NCBI GenBank assembly: GCA_027577595.1
Contig: JANBRJ010000039.1
Location: 62,001 to 126,000 of the forward strand
Length of the DNA stretch: 64,000 bases
Direction of reading: 5' to 3'
Origin: Coemansia sp. RSA 487
Taxonomy: Eukaryota > Kickxellomycota > Kickxellomycetes > Kickxellales > Kickxellaceae
Shown piece after piece: positions 37,572 through 48,008 of the stretch; position 1 is the stretch's first letter; every line of letters starts with the position of its first letter. A program made the translations under genes and the position numbers. Under the pieces are notes generated by a model. The model ran no database searches, was not told where the DNA came from, and was given only the letters and a program-made list of their open reading frames with translations.

Positions 37572-40529
37572 ATGGTGAAAACAACAACCGAGCTGATCAG
37601 CACAGCGTGCAGCCGCACGGCACATGCCCTCGACTGGTACGACGACTCGCTCATTGCGTTCGGAGCCGGAAACTTTGTCGCACTATACGATCCTTCCAAC
37701 ACGATGAGCAAAAGAGGAATATCTGCCACGCTCCAGGGCCACACAAAGCGTGTCAATTGCGTGCAGTTTGCCCGCACCGTTGCCGGTGACACAGCCAGTG
37801 TCCTGGTATCGGGTTCAGCGGATTGCACGGCACGGATATGGCGCAGGTGCTCAGATCCTCAATCATGGGAATGCGCGGCCGTGCTGGATGGCCACAAGAA
37901 CGCGGTTATCGCGGTAGCCACGATGCATCTGGCTCTGGACGGCGGCCTAACGGTTACTGTCACCGCAGGCACTGACGGGACACTACGCGTGTACGAGTAC
38001 CACGATATGTTTCCCACGGAAGGCAAGACAGGCGATGGCGTAGAGCACCTGTCGCCCACGCAGACAATTGACGTGGGAACCCGAAATGCACTGGCCGTTG
38101 CCCTTACCGTCATACCCGTCGGCGCAGGTGCTAGCAATGGGGCGCGTGCTATTGTGCTGGCCACAGGGAACACAGACAACAAGGTGCATGTGTACACGCG
38201 TGGCTCGGCGCCAGGCGACCCGTTTGCAAAGGCATTGTCCCTGTCGGGGCACGAGGACTGGGTCACCTCGTTATCGTTCTTGATGTTCCAGCCGAATGCT
38301 AGCTCCGATTCGTGGACCCGGAACGCCACGATTTCCCACTGGCAGCCAGGCGACGTTGTTCTGGCGTCGGGATCCGAGGACAAGTACATTCGCCTATGGC
38401 GGATCCATCTTATCAGCAGCACCAGCAGTACCAGCACCAGCAGTATCGAAGGGGAGGATATGGAACAACGTGATGGGGGTTACGATGCCGGCAAGAAAGC
38501 AGCGCAAGCTGTGCTCGATGCGCTTACGGATTCGCTGCGCACCGGAACCAGCATAGAAGACGCAGCAAACAGCATTGCTGCCGGCGACGGACTGCTAGCC
38601 AAGTCGGGTGGAGGGACCAGCAGCGACAAGATGCAAGCGGCGCAGCTCAGCACGCGTGCCCACGTGATGACGACAACAGTAGGAACGATGCATAGGGTGC
38701 ACGCGGTGTCGCTAGACTCTGTTCTTATCGGCCACGACGGCTGGGTGCACTCCGTGGCATGGTCACAGGCGCGAAAGGAAAGCGGCGATGGATCGGTGGT
38801 TCTTGTAACCGCTTCGGGAGACGGTTCGATAATGGTGTGGATGCCCGACAAGGACGCTGGCGTGTGGTCATCGGTGGCACGGCTGGGCGAGGTCGGCGGC
38901 GCGGTGCTGGGGTTCCTTGGCGCGGTGATGGATCCAAGCGGCACGTCGATATGCGCATACGGGTACCACGGGTCGTTCCATTCGTGGACAAACCAGAGAA
39001 ATGCTCAAGACACGTCAGGTGCTCGTAGTAGCGATATGGCGATCTGGAAGCCGGTGCTGTCGCCGTCCGGCCACTTTGGATCCGTGCAGGACGTGTGCTG
39101 GGATCCGCACGGAAGCTACATGCTTTCGGTGTCGCTGGACCAGACTACGCGCCTCTATGCGCCGTGGGTGGATGTCGAGCGGAAGGGCACGCCGGAAGAG
39201 CGGCGGATAAGCAAGGGGTGGCACGAGATTGCGCGGCCGCAGATCCACGGATACGACATGCGCTGCGCTGCATTTGTCTCAGCATTCCAGTACGTTTCGG
39301 GGGCCGACGAAAAGGTGGTGCGGGTGTTCCAGGCGACGCAGCAGTTTGTGTCGTCGTGGCGAGCGACTGCTGGCGTCGACAGCGTGCCAGAGTCGATTGA
39401 CGGAGAGAGCCAGAAGCTTTCTGTTGGTGCAGCGCTGCCGGTACTGGGGCTGTCGAACAAGGCGGTTGAGGAGACGCAGGTGCAAGCGTTGCTGGATGCA
39501 ACCAGCAACAGCGAGGGCATGAACGACACGTACCAGGTGCGCCAGACGCACACGGATGTGGTAGCGTCGGCAACCATTGCGCGTGCGCAGCGCGAGAACC
39601 AGGGCCCGCCGCTGGAGGAGGATCTGCTGCGCCATACGCTCTGGCCCGAAGTCGACAAGCTGTACGGCCACCCGTACGAGATCTTCTCTGTAGCTGCAGC
39701 ACACGCGGGCGACTGGGTTGCAGCGGCGTGCAAGGCGACGTCGGAGCGCTTTGCGGGGATCCGCCTGTACTCCACGCGCACGTGGCAACCGCCGGTGATC
39801 CGCACAAAGGGCGACGAAGCAACCGGCGTTGCAGCACCGCTGGCAGCCCACAGCCTGACGATCACCAGGATCCGCTTCAGCCCGCCATCGCCAGACGCTG
39901 ATAAGTATCTTTTGAGCGTAAGCAGAGATCGCTCGTGGGCATTATACGAGCGGACACCTGCAGATCCAGATCAGCGATCCGACGGAACCGAGGTCTATGG
40001 CCAGCCGACCGGCCCGTACCGCCTTGTCCGGCGCCAGCAAAAGGCGCACATGCGCATCATCTGGGATGCCGCGTGGTCGCCAGACGCACGCTTCTTTGCC
40101 ACAGCATCGCGGGACAAGACCGTCAAGCTGTGGCCGCTACCAACAGCTACCAACCAAGACCAGACGGAAGAAGATGCAGCAGCCAGGAAGCCCGTGGCGC
40201 TGGCGTTCCCAGAGGCAGTCACGGCCATCGACTTTCTGCCATCGTTGGTAAGCGGGGCTTCTGGGTCGACCGAGTACGTGCTTGCGGCGGCACTGGAGAG
40301 CGGCCGCATCTTTGTGCTTGTGGGCACATGCGGAGCCGATGGTGCTGGCGGGGTACCGACGGCGTGGAAACCGTCGGAGGTGGCACGCTCCGAGACGCAC
40401 ATTGCAATGGTGCAGCGCCTGGCGTGGCGGCCTCGGCCTGCTCATGGCACGTCGACAACCGAGCGGTCGTGGCAGCTGGCCAGTGCAAGCGACGACCAGA
40501 CCGTGCGCATCATCACCGTTGATCTGTGA
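37572..40529 (+). CDS. ELP2: Elongator subunit Elp2, WD40-repeat protein, 985 aa
   Basis: The ATG at 37572 (MVKTTTELISTACSRTAHALDW) is used because Elp2 proteins begin with the same AACSRTPHALDW-type motif; the frame upstream lacks an ATG. WD40 units are visible throughout, for example LVSGSADCTARIW, HEDWVTSLSF, VTASGDGSIMVWM, LSVSLDQTTRLYAPW, WSPDARFFATASRDKTVKLW and LASASDDQTVRI. The HFGSVQDVCWDP and VSLDQTTR segments are typical Elp2 blades. Elp2 forms two linked propellers that scaffold the Elp1-2-3 core of Elongator, the enzyme modifying wobble uridines of tRNAs. Insertions (a Ser/Thr-rich loop near residue 285 and another near 650) make it longer than the yeast protein of about 790 residues. 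It is intronless, with a markedly GC-rich second half. Confidence 0.93.
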   Translation: MVKTTTELISTACSRTAHALDWYDDSLIAFGAGNFVALYDPSNTMSKRGISATLQGHTKRVNCVQFARTVAGDTASVLVSGSADCTARIWRRCSDPQSWECAAVLDGHKNAVIAVATMHLALDGGLTVTVTAGTDGTLRVYEYHDMFPTEGKTGDGVEHLSPTQTIDVGTRNALAVALTVIPVGAGASNGARAIVLATGNTDNKVHVYTRGSAPGDPFAKALSLSGHEDWVTSLSFLMFQPNASSDSWTRNATISHWQPGDVVLASGSEDKYIRLWRIHLISSTSSTSTSSIEGEDMEQRDGGYDAGKKAAQAVLDALTDSLRTGTSIEDAANSIAAGDGLLAKSGGGTSSDKMQAAQLSTRAHVMTTTVGTMHRVHAVSLDSVLIGHDGWVHSVAWSQARKESGDGSVVLVTASGDGSIMVWMPDKDAGVWSSVARLGEVGGAVLGFLGAVMDPSGTSICAYGYHGSFHSWTNQRNAQDTSGARSSDMAIWKPVLSPSGHFGSVQDVCWDPHGSYMLSVSLDQTTRLYAPWVDVERKGTPEERRISKGWHEIARPQIHGYDMRCAAFVSAFQYVSGADEKVVRVFQATQQFVSSWRATAGVDSVPESIDGESQKLSVGAALPVLGLSNKAVEETQVQALLDATSNSEGMNDTYQVRQTHTDVVASATIARAQRENQGPPLEEDLLRHTLWPEVDKLYGHPYEIFSVAAAHAGDWVAAACKATSERFAGIRLYSTRTWQPPVIRTKGDEATGVAAPLAAHSLTITRIRFSPPSPDADKYLLSVSRDRSWALYERTPADPDQRSDGTEVYGQPTGPYRLVRRQQKAHMRIIWDAAWSPDARFFATASRDKTVKLWPLPTATNQDQTEEDAAARKPVALAFPEAVTAIDFLPSLVSGASGSTEYVLAAALESGRIFVLVGTCGADGAGGVPTAWKPSEVARSETHIAMVQRLAWRPRPAHGTSTTERSWQLASASDDQTVRIITVDL

Positions 40530-40823
40530 AGACCACCGCGCTATATTATGCTGGTAGTGTTTTCGGCCTTTGAACAATAAATGGTTGTTGGCAAACAATA
40601 AACTTGAATTCAAAACCACATCCATCCCCTTTTGCTTTTTCCTTTGCTTTCATTGACTGCTGTCTCTCCTATCTTATGAACTCTAATGCATGCTCTCTTT
40701 TTCAAAACCGCCTGTTTGAATTTCGCCCGCTCATCCGTTTTTCTTCTTCTTCCTCTTCTTCTTCGTCTTCTTCGTCTTCCATAAAAGCTCTATTTTTTAT
40801 CTCGGTTCGCAGAAAATCCTTAG
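40530..40823. other. Intergenic ELP2-SYS1 with pyrimidine repeat
   Basis: A short spacer holding the ELP2 3' end and the SYS1 promoter. A CT-only tract of TTC and TCC units (about 40740-40780) precedes the SYS1 start by about 45 bp. Confidence 0.6.
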
Positions 40824-41765
40824 ATGCCTGAATACTCGACGTTCCGCAAGACAACGTGGGACCCGGTAATAATATTGTCGCAGATAGCCACGGTACAATG
40901 CTTTGGGTACAGCACATTCAGCTTCGCAATGGTGGTTGGCAGCCTGTTCAGCAGCGTGCAGCTAAGCCCGCGGCTCCTGTTTGACAGCCGGATGGCGCGC
41001 AGCGACACGGTGGAGGGCTGGGCGGTGGGGCTGGGACTTGTCTTGATGGGTGTTGCCAACATTGTTCCCCTGGTGTACATGGTTGAGCGGTCGCGGCTGT
41101 GCATCGACTTCTCTGTCACCTTCACCGCCATCCATGTGATCCTCGTGTGGTGGCATATGGGCGATCCACCGACGACGCTGTTCTGGTGGCTGTGCGTGGC
41201 CGTGGCTGGCGCCGTCATGGCGTTTGGCGGGAGGGCGGCGTGCTTGCGCAGGGAGATGCTGCCAATTGCAATCAGGAGCTTCATGCCCAACCATCCGGCT
41301 GAGCGCCAGCAGACCGGCGCTGGCGTCGAGGAGCACGAGCTGGAGTCTGTGTATCCACAGAACACGCATAGAGACACACCGGACATCGCGCCGCAGACTG
41401 TCCGCCGCGACACTGCCAGCCAGGGCGGCGAGGTGCTGTTCGACCGCGCCCACGCCGATGGCAGCTCTGATGAGTCGGGCGGCATGATCAGCGCCGAACC
41501 CATGCCCATCAGAAGAGGCGTGCATGACTCGGCTTCGAAGCTAACTAATAACAGCGGCGATGATGACGACGGGTGGGGGGTGGATAGCTGGGACGGGGAC
41601 GAGGACGAGGACGACAAGGACGACGACAACGACAACAGCACCACAAGTAAACCCAGTGGCGCGCAGCGACTTCCTCTTGCTGCTACACCCACGCAGGGCT
41701 CTGCACCGCCTAGTCGGGCGGGAACGCCATTGACACCACGGTCCAAGGGAGCAAAGGACGACTAA
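40824..41765 (+). CDS. SYS1: Sys1-like Golgi membrane protein with long acidic tail, 313 aa
   Basis: An intronless gene with ATG at 40824. Residues 1-145 match Sys1: it starts STFRKTTWDPVIILSQIATVQ like animal SYS1 (SYVWDPLLILSQIVLMQ), then has four hydrophobic segments (about 17-45, 66-88, 96-112 and 116-138). CIDFSVTFTAIHVILVWW and TTLFWWLCVAVAGAVMA align with CLDFTVTVHFFHLLGCWF and SALTWWLVQAVCIALMA. Sys1 recruits the acetylated GTPase Arl3/ARFRP1 to the trans-Golgi and so supports golgin docking. The cytosolic tail (about 146-313) is far longer than in animals, hydrophilic, and includes an Asp-rich run near residues 245-275. The tail's role is unknown. Confidence 0.85.
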   Translation: MPEYSTFRKTTWDPVIILSQIATVQCFGYSTFSFAMVVGSLFSSVQLSPRLLFDSRMARSDTVEGWAVGLGLVLMGVANIVPLVYMVERSRLCIDFSVTFTAIHVILVWWHMGDPPTTLFWWLCVAVAGAVMAFGGRAACLRREMLPIAIRSFMPNHPAERQQTGAGVEEHELESVYPQNTHRDTPDIAPQTVRRDTASQGGEVLFDRAHADGSSDESGGMISAEPMPIRRGVHDSASKLTNNSGDDDDGWGVDSWDGDEDEDDKDDDNDNSTTSKPSGAQRLPLAATPTQGSAPPSRAGTPLTPRSKGAKDD

Positions 41766-41909
41766 AAAAAGGCAACCCCGGTCTTGCATGCAGTTTTCGA
41801 GTTCCGTTTTACACTCAGCTGGCTTATTTAAAAAAGATGTAATTTACTTCAAGTAGAAACCAAAAAAGACCTATTTGGAAGAAAAAAGAGGGACATATTC
41901 ATCTTCAGC

Positions 41910-43307
41910 TCAGAGCTTGGCAATGATGGCGTCGGTGAACTGCGTGTTGGAGGCTTTGCCGCCCAGATCGGCAGTGATGGCCTTGCCCTCGGCGATGGTC
42001 GAGAGCGCCGCCTTCTCGATGCTGTCGGCGTGCGATGTAAGGTTCATGTGGCGGAGCATCATGCATGACGAGAGAAGCAGCGCAGTGGGGTTTGCCTTGT
42101 CCTGGCCAGCAATGTCGGGGCCGGTTCCATGTACCGACTCAAATATCGACGCATCGCGCCCGATGTTGCCGGACGGCGTCAGCCCAAGCCCGCCGATCAG
42201 CCCGGCGCACATGTCAGACAGAATGTCACCATACAGGTTGGGCATCACCATCACCGTGTTGGCGTACTGCGCAGGGTCCTGCACGATCTGCAGACACGCA
42301 CGGTCCAGCAGAACCTCGTCGAACTGCACACCGGGGTACTCCTTGGCCACCTCCTGGCACGCCTGCAGGAACAGCCCGTCAGACAGCTTCATGATGTTTG
42401 CTTTGTGCACCGCGGTGACGTGGTTGCGCCCGGTGGCTATCGCATGCGCAAACGCAAACCGCGCCACGCGCTCCGACGCTGGCCTGGTAATCAGCTTGAT
42501 GCTCTGCATCACGCCGCCCACCACCTCGTGCTCAATCCCAGAGTACTCTCCCTCGGTGTTCTCGCGGATCAGCACCGTGTCGACGTTGTCGTAGTGCGTG
42601 GCAAACCCTGGCACCGACTTGCACGGCCGCACGTTGGCGTACAAGTTGAATGTCCGCCGCAGCGTCAGGTTCAGCGACACATGGCCCTTTCCGATCGGTG
42701 TTGCCAGCGGTCCCTTCAGCGCGATCTTGGTGCGCAGGATCGAGTGCAGCGCCTCGTCCGGAATCACCGTCTTGCCGTCGCGCAGCACCGGTGTCACATC
42801 CACAGACTCCCACTCGATTGGCACCTTTGCCGCCGAGAAGATCCGCTCCACCGACTTTGAAATCTCAGGTCCGATTCCGTCGCCTGGGATGAGAGTCACC
42901 TCGTAGTTTCCATTGCTGTTCTTTTGGCTCTTGTACTGCCCGACGGCTGACTGTGGCTGGGCCGCCGATGCCATGCTGCGGGAGCCAATGCTGCTGATCT
43001 ACAACATAAAAGATATGGTGTTGTCTGCAAGCGAAGCTGCTCAGGAGAATTAGTACTCTTTCAGACTAGCACTCAGCTAACACAGAGGCGCCGTTGGTTG
43101 CGAGAACCAGCCTCTTACACGGTGGAGAGAACCCAATATCTCTAGGTAGATATAAATATATAAGCGTGCAAGGTCTAGCCACGCTTAACCAACAAACACG
43201 TCATATGAATGTAGAATTGCAAACTAAATGCACCACCTTTTGGCAATAAGAAAAGTAAACCCCCTTACCTGGCTATTTGCGAATGCGCGGCGAGTAAGCT
43301 TGAACAT
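41910..43307 (-). CDS. IDH2: NAD-isocitrate dehydrogenase catalytic-type subunit, mitochondrial, two exons, 375 aa
   Basis: Exon 1 is 43269-43307 (13 codons, [13 protein letters not shown]) and exon 2 is 42998-41910. The 270-nt intron has a GTAAGG donor and TAG acceptor. Joined, the start is a classic presequence ([20 protein letters not shown]) rich in Arg and Ser with no acid, sending the enzyme to the matrix. Exon 2 has [80 protein letters not shown] and [19 protein letters not shown]. The substrate-binding arginines and Tyr/Lys are present, and similarity is closer to yeast Idh2 and human IDH3A than to Idh1. It oxidises isocitrate to 2-oxoglutarate in the citric acid cycle with an Idh1-type partner not seen here. 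The in-frame ATG at 42974 would lose the presequence. Confidence 0.92.
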
Positions 43308-43864
43308 TCTCTTCTATTCTGTCAATTCGGTGCCTTTATAAGAATACAAGCAAATACTAATATATAAAAAAGGATAAAGTGCTGTGATATAAAGGAAGAA
43401 AGGGTGGACAAAAAGAGTAAAGTGCAAAGTGGTGATAAGTAAAGTCCGTCTGACGAAAAAAAAACTACAGTTGAGAAAGGCTGATAAGAATGGCGATGAT
43501 GGCTGGAACCAAAAAAGGAGAAAAATCCGGGAGTGGTTCGACTTCTCCGAGAGATAAGGCATTTCTTACCTTTTTCTCTTGTTGGGTTGCTTTTGCTTTG
43601 CCCTTGCGGAGAAGCCGCAACGGCCCAACAATATGTGCTTTACTTTTTTGGTAAGGAAGGAGACAACAGCAGCAACAACGACAAAACGTGCAAGGTACTG
43701 GGCTCTCAGTTAGCAAGCCCTTACACACCTAGGGCTCTCCAGCTTATGAACACCCCCATCACACTTCAGCAGGAAACATTTGATAAAAGAGATGGATAAT
43801 CAATTAAGGATATATTCAACGACTAACGACTAACGTAAGCTAAACACACAGCCCGCGCACTAGG
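43308..43864. other. Intergenic, IDH2 5' side to the bZIP 3' end
   Basis: IDH2 leader and promoter followed by the 3' region of the bZIP gene. A plus-strand open frame across 43533-43799 has no recognisable domain and is not called. Confidence 0.6.
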
Positions 43865-45031
43865 CTATAACCTTCTAGCCTTCTTGGGTGCCGGCCCATC
43901 AGACACTGGTGCTGGAGCTATAGCAAGCTGTTGCCGCTGACTCGAAGAGAGAGACGATTGCGCTGTTGCTGCTGCTTCTGAATCTGCAAGGTCGAATCCG
44001 TTAGGGTGGTGGCAAGGGCAGTGTATTTTGTCCAACGCATTAGGATCCTTCTCGGTAATAAGCGACTTTAGCCAGCGTGTCTCAATCTCAAGCTCCTGCA
44101 CCCGCTTCTCCAGCGCCTCTGCCTTGGCCGTCATCTCGCGCGCATTCTGCTCAAGCGCCTGCTCTCTCATCTTCTTCTTCACCCGGAACCTTGCCGATGC
44201 CGCTGTGTTGCGTCTGCGCTTGTCTGCCACAGCAGTGCGCTGGCGCTCGTCATTGTCATCCAGGTCTTGCTCAGCTTCAGCACCCTCCACACTCTCATCT
44301 CTCCGAGCTGCGCTGCCTTCATAAGAAGAGGTTGACTGAGTAGCAGATGTTGGTGGTGGTGCTGATTTGTCTTTAGGAGGGACATGGCCAAAGATGCTGG
44401 AGGGTACAGCACTGCCCTTTGGCAGGATGGTTGGTTGATGGAACTGGCGAGATGGCGCAGGCGCAATAGCCGCGTGCTTCGACTGCCGCCTAGTGACTTC
44501 TGCTAACCTGTTTGCTGCTGTACTTTCCTGTTGCTGCTGTTGCTGGCGGGGCAAAGACATGAGTGGAAGCATAGGCACACCATTAATAATTATTGTAGAT
44601 TGCTGTCCCTGCTGCTGCTGTTGGCTGTGGTAGCTGTGCTGTGAGGAAGAGCTATCTTGAGATGTGATGGCGCTCAGAAAGTCTGCAGCCGAAGTGCCAC
44701 TACCCACCATAAATTCAAGAGGGTCTGCTGTCTGGGCAGTCGTTGATTGCGAGGCCAAGTGCACCCCGCTGGTGCTCTGCTGCGACTGTCCCAAGGACAT
44801 GAGACCCCAGGCGTCTGTTGGTATGCTTGGCGAGACCATGGTAGTGGCTGTCGAGGACGTGGAAGTGCGTTTTATTATATCCTTCTGGTCCTCGTTTATG
44901 GGTTCGAGCTGGAACTGGGCATTGCCCCAAAGCGCCAGCTCTTCTTGGAGTTCTTGTGAGCTCAGCATTGGGGTTTGCGGTGTGTCAGGGTTAAGACGAA
45001 AGAGTTGGTTCCACGCGCTGTAATCTGACAT
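43865..45031 (-). CDS. Cys3/MetR-like bZIP transcription factor, 388 aa
   Basis: An intronless gene with ATG at 45031. The bZIP lies at about residues 268-330: basic region KRRRNTAASARFRVKKK (with the N-x7-R invariant pair), then REQALEQNAREMTAKAEALEKRVQELEIETRWLKSLITEK with a leucine-type heptad. The Neurospora CYS3 basic region and zipper read almost the same (RRRNTAASARFRIKKKQREQALE, then WLKDLITEK when viewed in segments), so this is probably the sulfur-assimilation activator: Cys3 in Neurospora, MetR in Aspergillus, Zip1 in fission yeast. The N-terminal 250 residues are rich in Gln, Ser and Thr, as in an activation domain. It should act in the nucleus as a dimer at sulfur-gene promoters. 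Sulfur regulation is inferred by family. Confidence 0.85.
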   Translation of the reverse strand: MSDYSAWNQLFRLNPDTPQTPMLSSQELQEELALWGNAQFQLEPINEDQKDIIKRTSTSSTATTMVSPSIPTDAWGLMSLGQSQQSTSGVHLASQSTTAQTADPLEFMVGSGTSAADFLSAITSQDSSSSQHSYHSQQQQQGQQSTIIINGVPMLPLMSLPRQQQQQQESTAANRLAEVTRRQSKHAAIAPAPSRQFHQPTILPKGSAVPSSIFGHVPPKDKSAPPPTSATQSTSSYEGSAARRDESVEGAEAEQDLDDNDERQRTAVADKRRRNTAASARFRVKKKMREQALEQNAREMTAKAEALEKRVQELEIETRWLKSLITEKDPNALDKIHCPCHHPNGFDLADSEAAATAQSSLSSSQRQQLAIAPAPVSDGPAPKKARRL

Positions 45032-47333
45032 TTAGCGGACAGTTGTGGTTACAGAAGCTACAGCGCCTACTTTCTATGAGCTGAAACCAAACAAAAAGAA
45101 GCAAAGGACCCAGTCTAAAACCGGTATACTTCTGCAAACAAGAAAAAAAAAAGAAAGGGAGAAAGTAAGCGCAAAGAAGAAGTAGCAGATGGTATATGCT
45201 GTTTCTTACTTCAAAAGAGCTGGTGACTAAAGCAAAGGATAGACCTATAAATAAAATGAAACTTTTTAAAAGGCGTGAATTTGAACTAAAGCTGAACAAT
45301 TCAAAGCAATAAGCTATAAAAATAGTGGGGAAAAGGTAGAGCGAAAAAGGGCGATTTAGTTGGGGGGGAAGAGGGGGAAAAACAGTCCGTATTAATACAA
45401 AAACAGATTGAGAGGGGTACCAAAAAAGTTATCCATGTTCTGGCTTGGCTTGTTCACTCACACTTTTCGTGTGATAAAGTGAAAGTGCGCTAAAAAATAG
45501 CATTTGATCGTCACATCCGGCATGAAAGCTTTTTTTCGCGCTTATCTCTCTTCTACTGTGTTTTGTCTGACAAATTGAGCACGGGTCTCGCAGCTCTCAT
45601 TGGCCAAAGCGCCAGGGCAGCTGAAAATGCCCCCTATACCGAATGCTGGTTGCGGCTGTTGGTTGGCGGGATTCTCCCCCACTCTCTTATATGTGTGAAC
45701 AACATTTACTCAATTACTAATGTAATACTGATGAAAATACAAATAAACCAGTGCGTGGTATCGATCTGGATTTGCATTAAAACGGCCAGCGTTGTTGACT
45801 TTCGCTTTCTTGTTAGTGAATCCACATCCAAGCTCTTTCCTTTGCAACTTCGTTTTGTCTTTACAGAGCAATTGGCAGCGACAAATGCCCAACAGGCTCT
45901 TCAAAGATGTGTTTTGACTGCAAAGCACCCCTCATGCTAACCGGCTGCTTCAAAGCGAAGCAAAGAATGCTTGCAACATTTCGAGCTGGTGCTAACGAAA
46001 ACAATACCATTCATATATATTGCATGGGCATGCTTGGAAGTGCAGCTACTAATCATAAGCCAACCAAAAAGCCACCACATCGTTTCGCTTACTCTCATTC
46101 GCCAGCTTGTCCCGAACAAAACAGAACTATCATGATGTCTACAAGAACAAGCAAGATTGTATGAAAAGCACAAGGGTTTCTGCGCTACTGTTTGAAGTTT
46201 GCACTGGTATCAGAACCAAGTTTGTTTCAATTTAGAAAGTAACGCAAGATGCAATAGAATATACATGGTGTTGCTTGGCAGCAATCCCAGAAACAGACAC
46301 CCAGTATTCTTTTTTTAATGGCCCGTGTTTGCAGCTGTAGTTCCTTTTAAAAAAGAAAGCAGTAGCATTTCGCCCTGGGAAGATGTTTCTACGCTTGCAT
46401 GTGCAGATTGCGCCATTGATTTCGTTTTCGCGTCATTTGCCCCTTCCTCCCTAGATTTCTCGAATCTGTGCTGATTTTGTTTACAAGCTGAATGGGCCCT
46501 AGCACTCATTGACTTTTTATTTCCTGCTGTTTAGTATTGCGCAACACCCAGATATTTGCACCTCAACATATGTATGTTCTCTCCTCATGTGTACTTTGAA
46601 CGATTTTTTTAATTTATGCGATGCTTGACTTTGGTGGAAGCTTTCATTTAGCGCCACATGCACATTATGCTGTCCGCTGGCAAAAAGATCCCGTGCCATC
46701 ATGTCTCGTCCGCTCAAAGCAGCCTCATCCTTGGATGCACTGCTTACTATTGAAGAGGCAAAATGAGATGACAGCAAAGGAGATTGCTCATATAAGATCA
46801 AAATAGCATGTCAGTGAGTCTAAGAATCAACTTCCTTTGTCACGAATAGTTTTTAGGCTCAAAGTGGCGAATACCTTATCATAAATACTGGCGCTGTTTG
46901 GCAATTAAATACTACATACATGATCAAGGGCTGAATTAACCTCTGCCACGCCAAAAAAATCGATAATACTGCTAGAAAAGTGGTGCATTAGGCTTGTGAA
47001 AGGATCGGCTGCGATTCTGGACGCCTTCAGCTGTGCAATCGATTCGGGGAAAACCATTTTTGGATTGCAAAAGGCTTTGATCTTCAAACCATCTTTTCAG
47101 CCGATATCACTGGCAGGAAAAGGGGTGATGATAGTATTTATATTTACTCCGCTTTGTATGGCCAGAAAAATCCGTGCATTTCCTTTCTTTTTTATACTCG
47201 CTTTTCTTTTAATTTACAGCTCTATTTTTACTCATTTGCAATTCCAGCATACCTTGTTTCTTTCCTTATACACGTAAAATACAACTTGCTTGTTTTCTTT
47301 AGCAACAGACTATTATTGCTTTTCTGATTCGAA
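45032..47333. other. Divergent intergenic region, 2.3 kb, no gene recognised
   Basis: This separates the divergent bZIP and universal stress protein genes. Open frames here (for example plus 45563-45940 and minus 46517-46801) lack a good start or any domain. The last ~200 bp before 47334 are T-rich and probably hold the stress gene's promoter. Confidence 0.5.
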
Positions 47334-48008
47334 ATGGGCGAAAAAGGTATTCCAATTCCAAACAAAGTAAAGAGCGACGTGCATATGGAAGAAGAAGACG
47401 ACGATCTGTCTGTTCTTCTGTCGCGTAGTGCTCCCAGGATTGAAAGGCACAAAACTGTGGTGCCAATACACAAGGATGATGTCGAGTACTCGGACTTTGA
47501 TCGTGCAATAGTCATAGCCATCGACGAGAGCTCCAACAGCGACACCGTGGTCAGCTGGGCCGCCGATCGTGTCCTGCGTCGGAGGAAAGATCTGGTAGTG
47601 CTTGTCAACGTACAGCCCGAATCAAAGGCTTGGAAGGCGGCTGTCGCTGACACTGCCCGTGAGAATAAGAGGCCCTCTCAGAAGATAAGCGAGAATTCTG
47701 CGCAGCGGCCATCGCAGATCGACGAAGAGGCAAAGGAGTGTTGTCGCAAGATTCTTTCGCCATATGCTGAGAGGCTTCAGAGAGACGGGTTTGTTGTCAA
47801 GGGTATCTGCTTGATCGGAAACCCAAAGGAGGTGCTCGTTGCCAGCTCAAATATAAAAAAACCCACAATGATCATCATGGGGACACATGGGCGCGGAACA
47901 GTCAAGCGGTATCTGATGGGAAGCGTAGCAGAGTATGTTCTGCACCACAGCACAATCCCGGTACTCATAGTTCCCAACGGCACGCCAAAGCCCATCGACA
48001 GCGAATGA
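47334..48008 (+). CDS. Universal stress protein (UspA family), 224 aa
   Basis: An intronless gene with ATG at 47334. After an acidic leader (about residues 1-58) the UspA fold begins at RAIVIAIDESSNSDTVVSWA and continues with DLVVLVNVQPE. It ends with the ATP-binding pattern G-x2-G-x9-G-S in GTHGRGTVKRYLMGS, then VAEYVLHHSTIPVLIVP. The motif is complete, so nucleotide binding is likely. An insertion of about 25 residues rich in Ser, Gln and Arg lies between the second strand and helix (ENKRPSQKISENSAQRPSQ). USPs are stress-linked nucleotide-binding signalling proteins; in fungi their roles are little defined. No membrane or targeting segment is seen. Confidence 0.88.
   Translation: MGEKGIPIPNKVKSDVHMEEEDDDLSVLLSRSAPRIERHKTVVPIHKDDVEYSDFDRAIVIAIDESSNSDTVVSWAADRVLRRRKDLVVLVNVQPESKAWKAAVADTARENKRPSQKISENSAQRPSQIDEEAKECCRKILSPYAERLQRDGFVVKGICLIGNPKEVLVASSNIKKPTMIIMGTHGRGTVKRYLMGSVAEYVLHHSTIPVLIVPNGTPKPIDSE

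Noticed and set aside
39145-39865. Long antisense frames (up to 236 codons) in ELP2
   Set aside because: They are a by-product of GC-rich codon use in ELP2 and are rich in Arg, Ser and Pro, with no domain.
45563-45940. 125-codon plus-strand frame upstream of the stress-protein gene
   Set aside because: It starts with a TTG codon and shows no domain.
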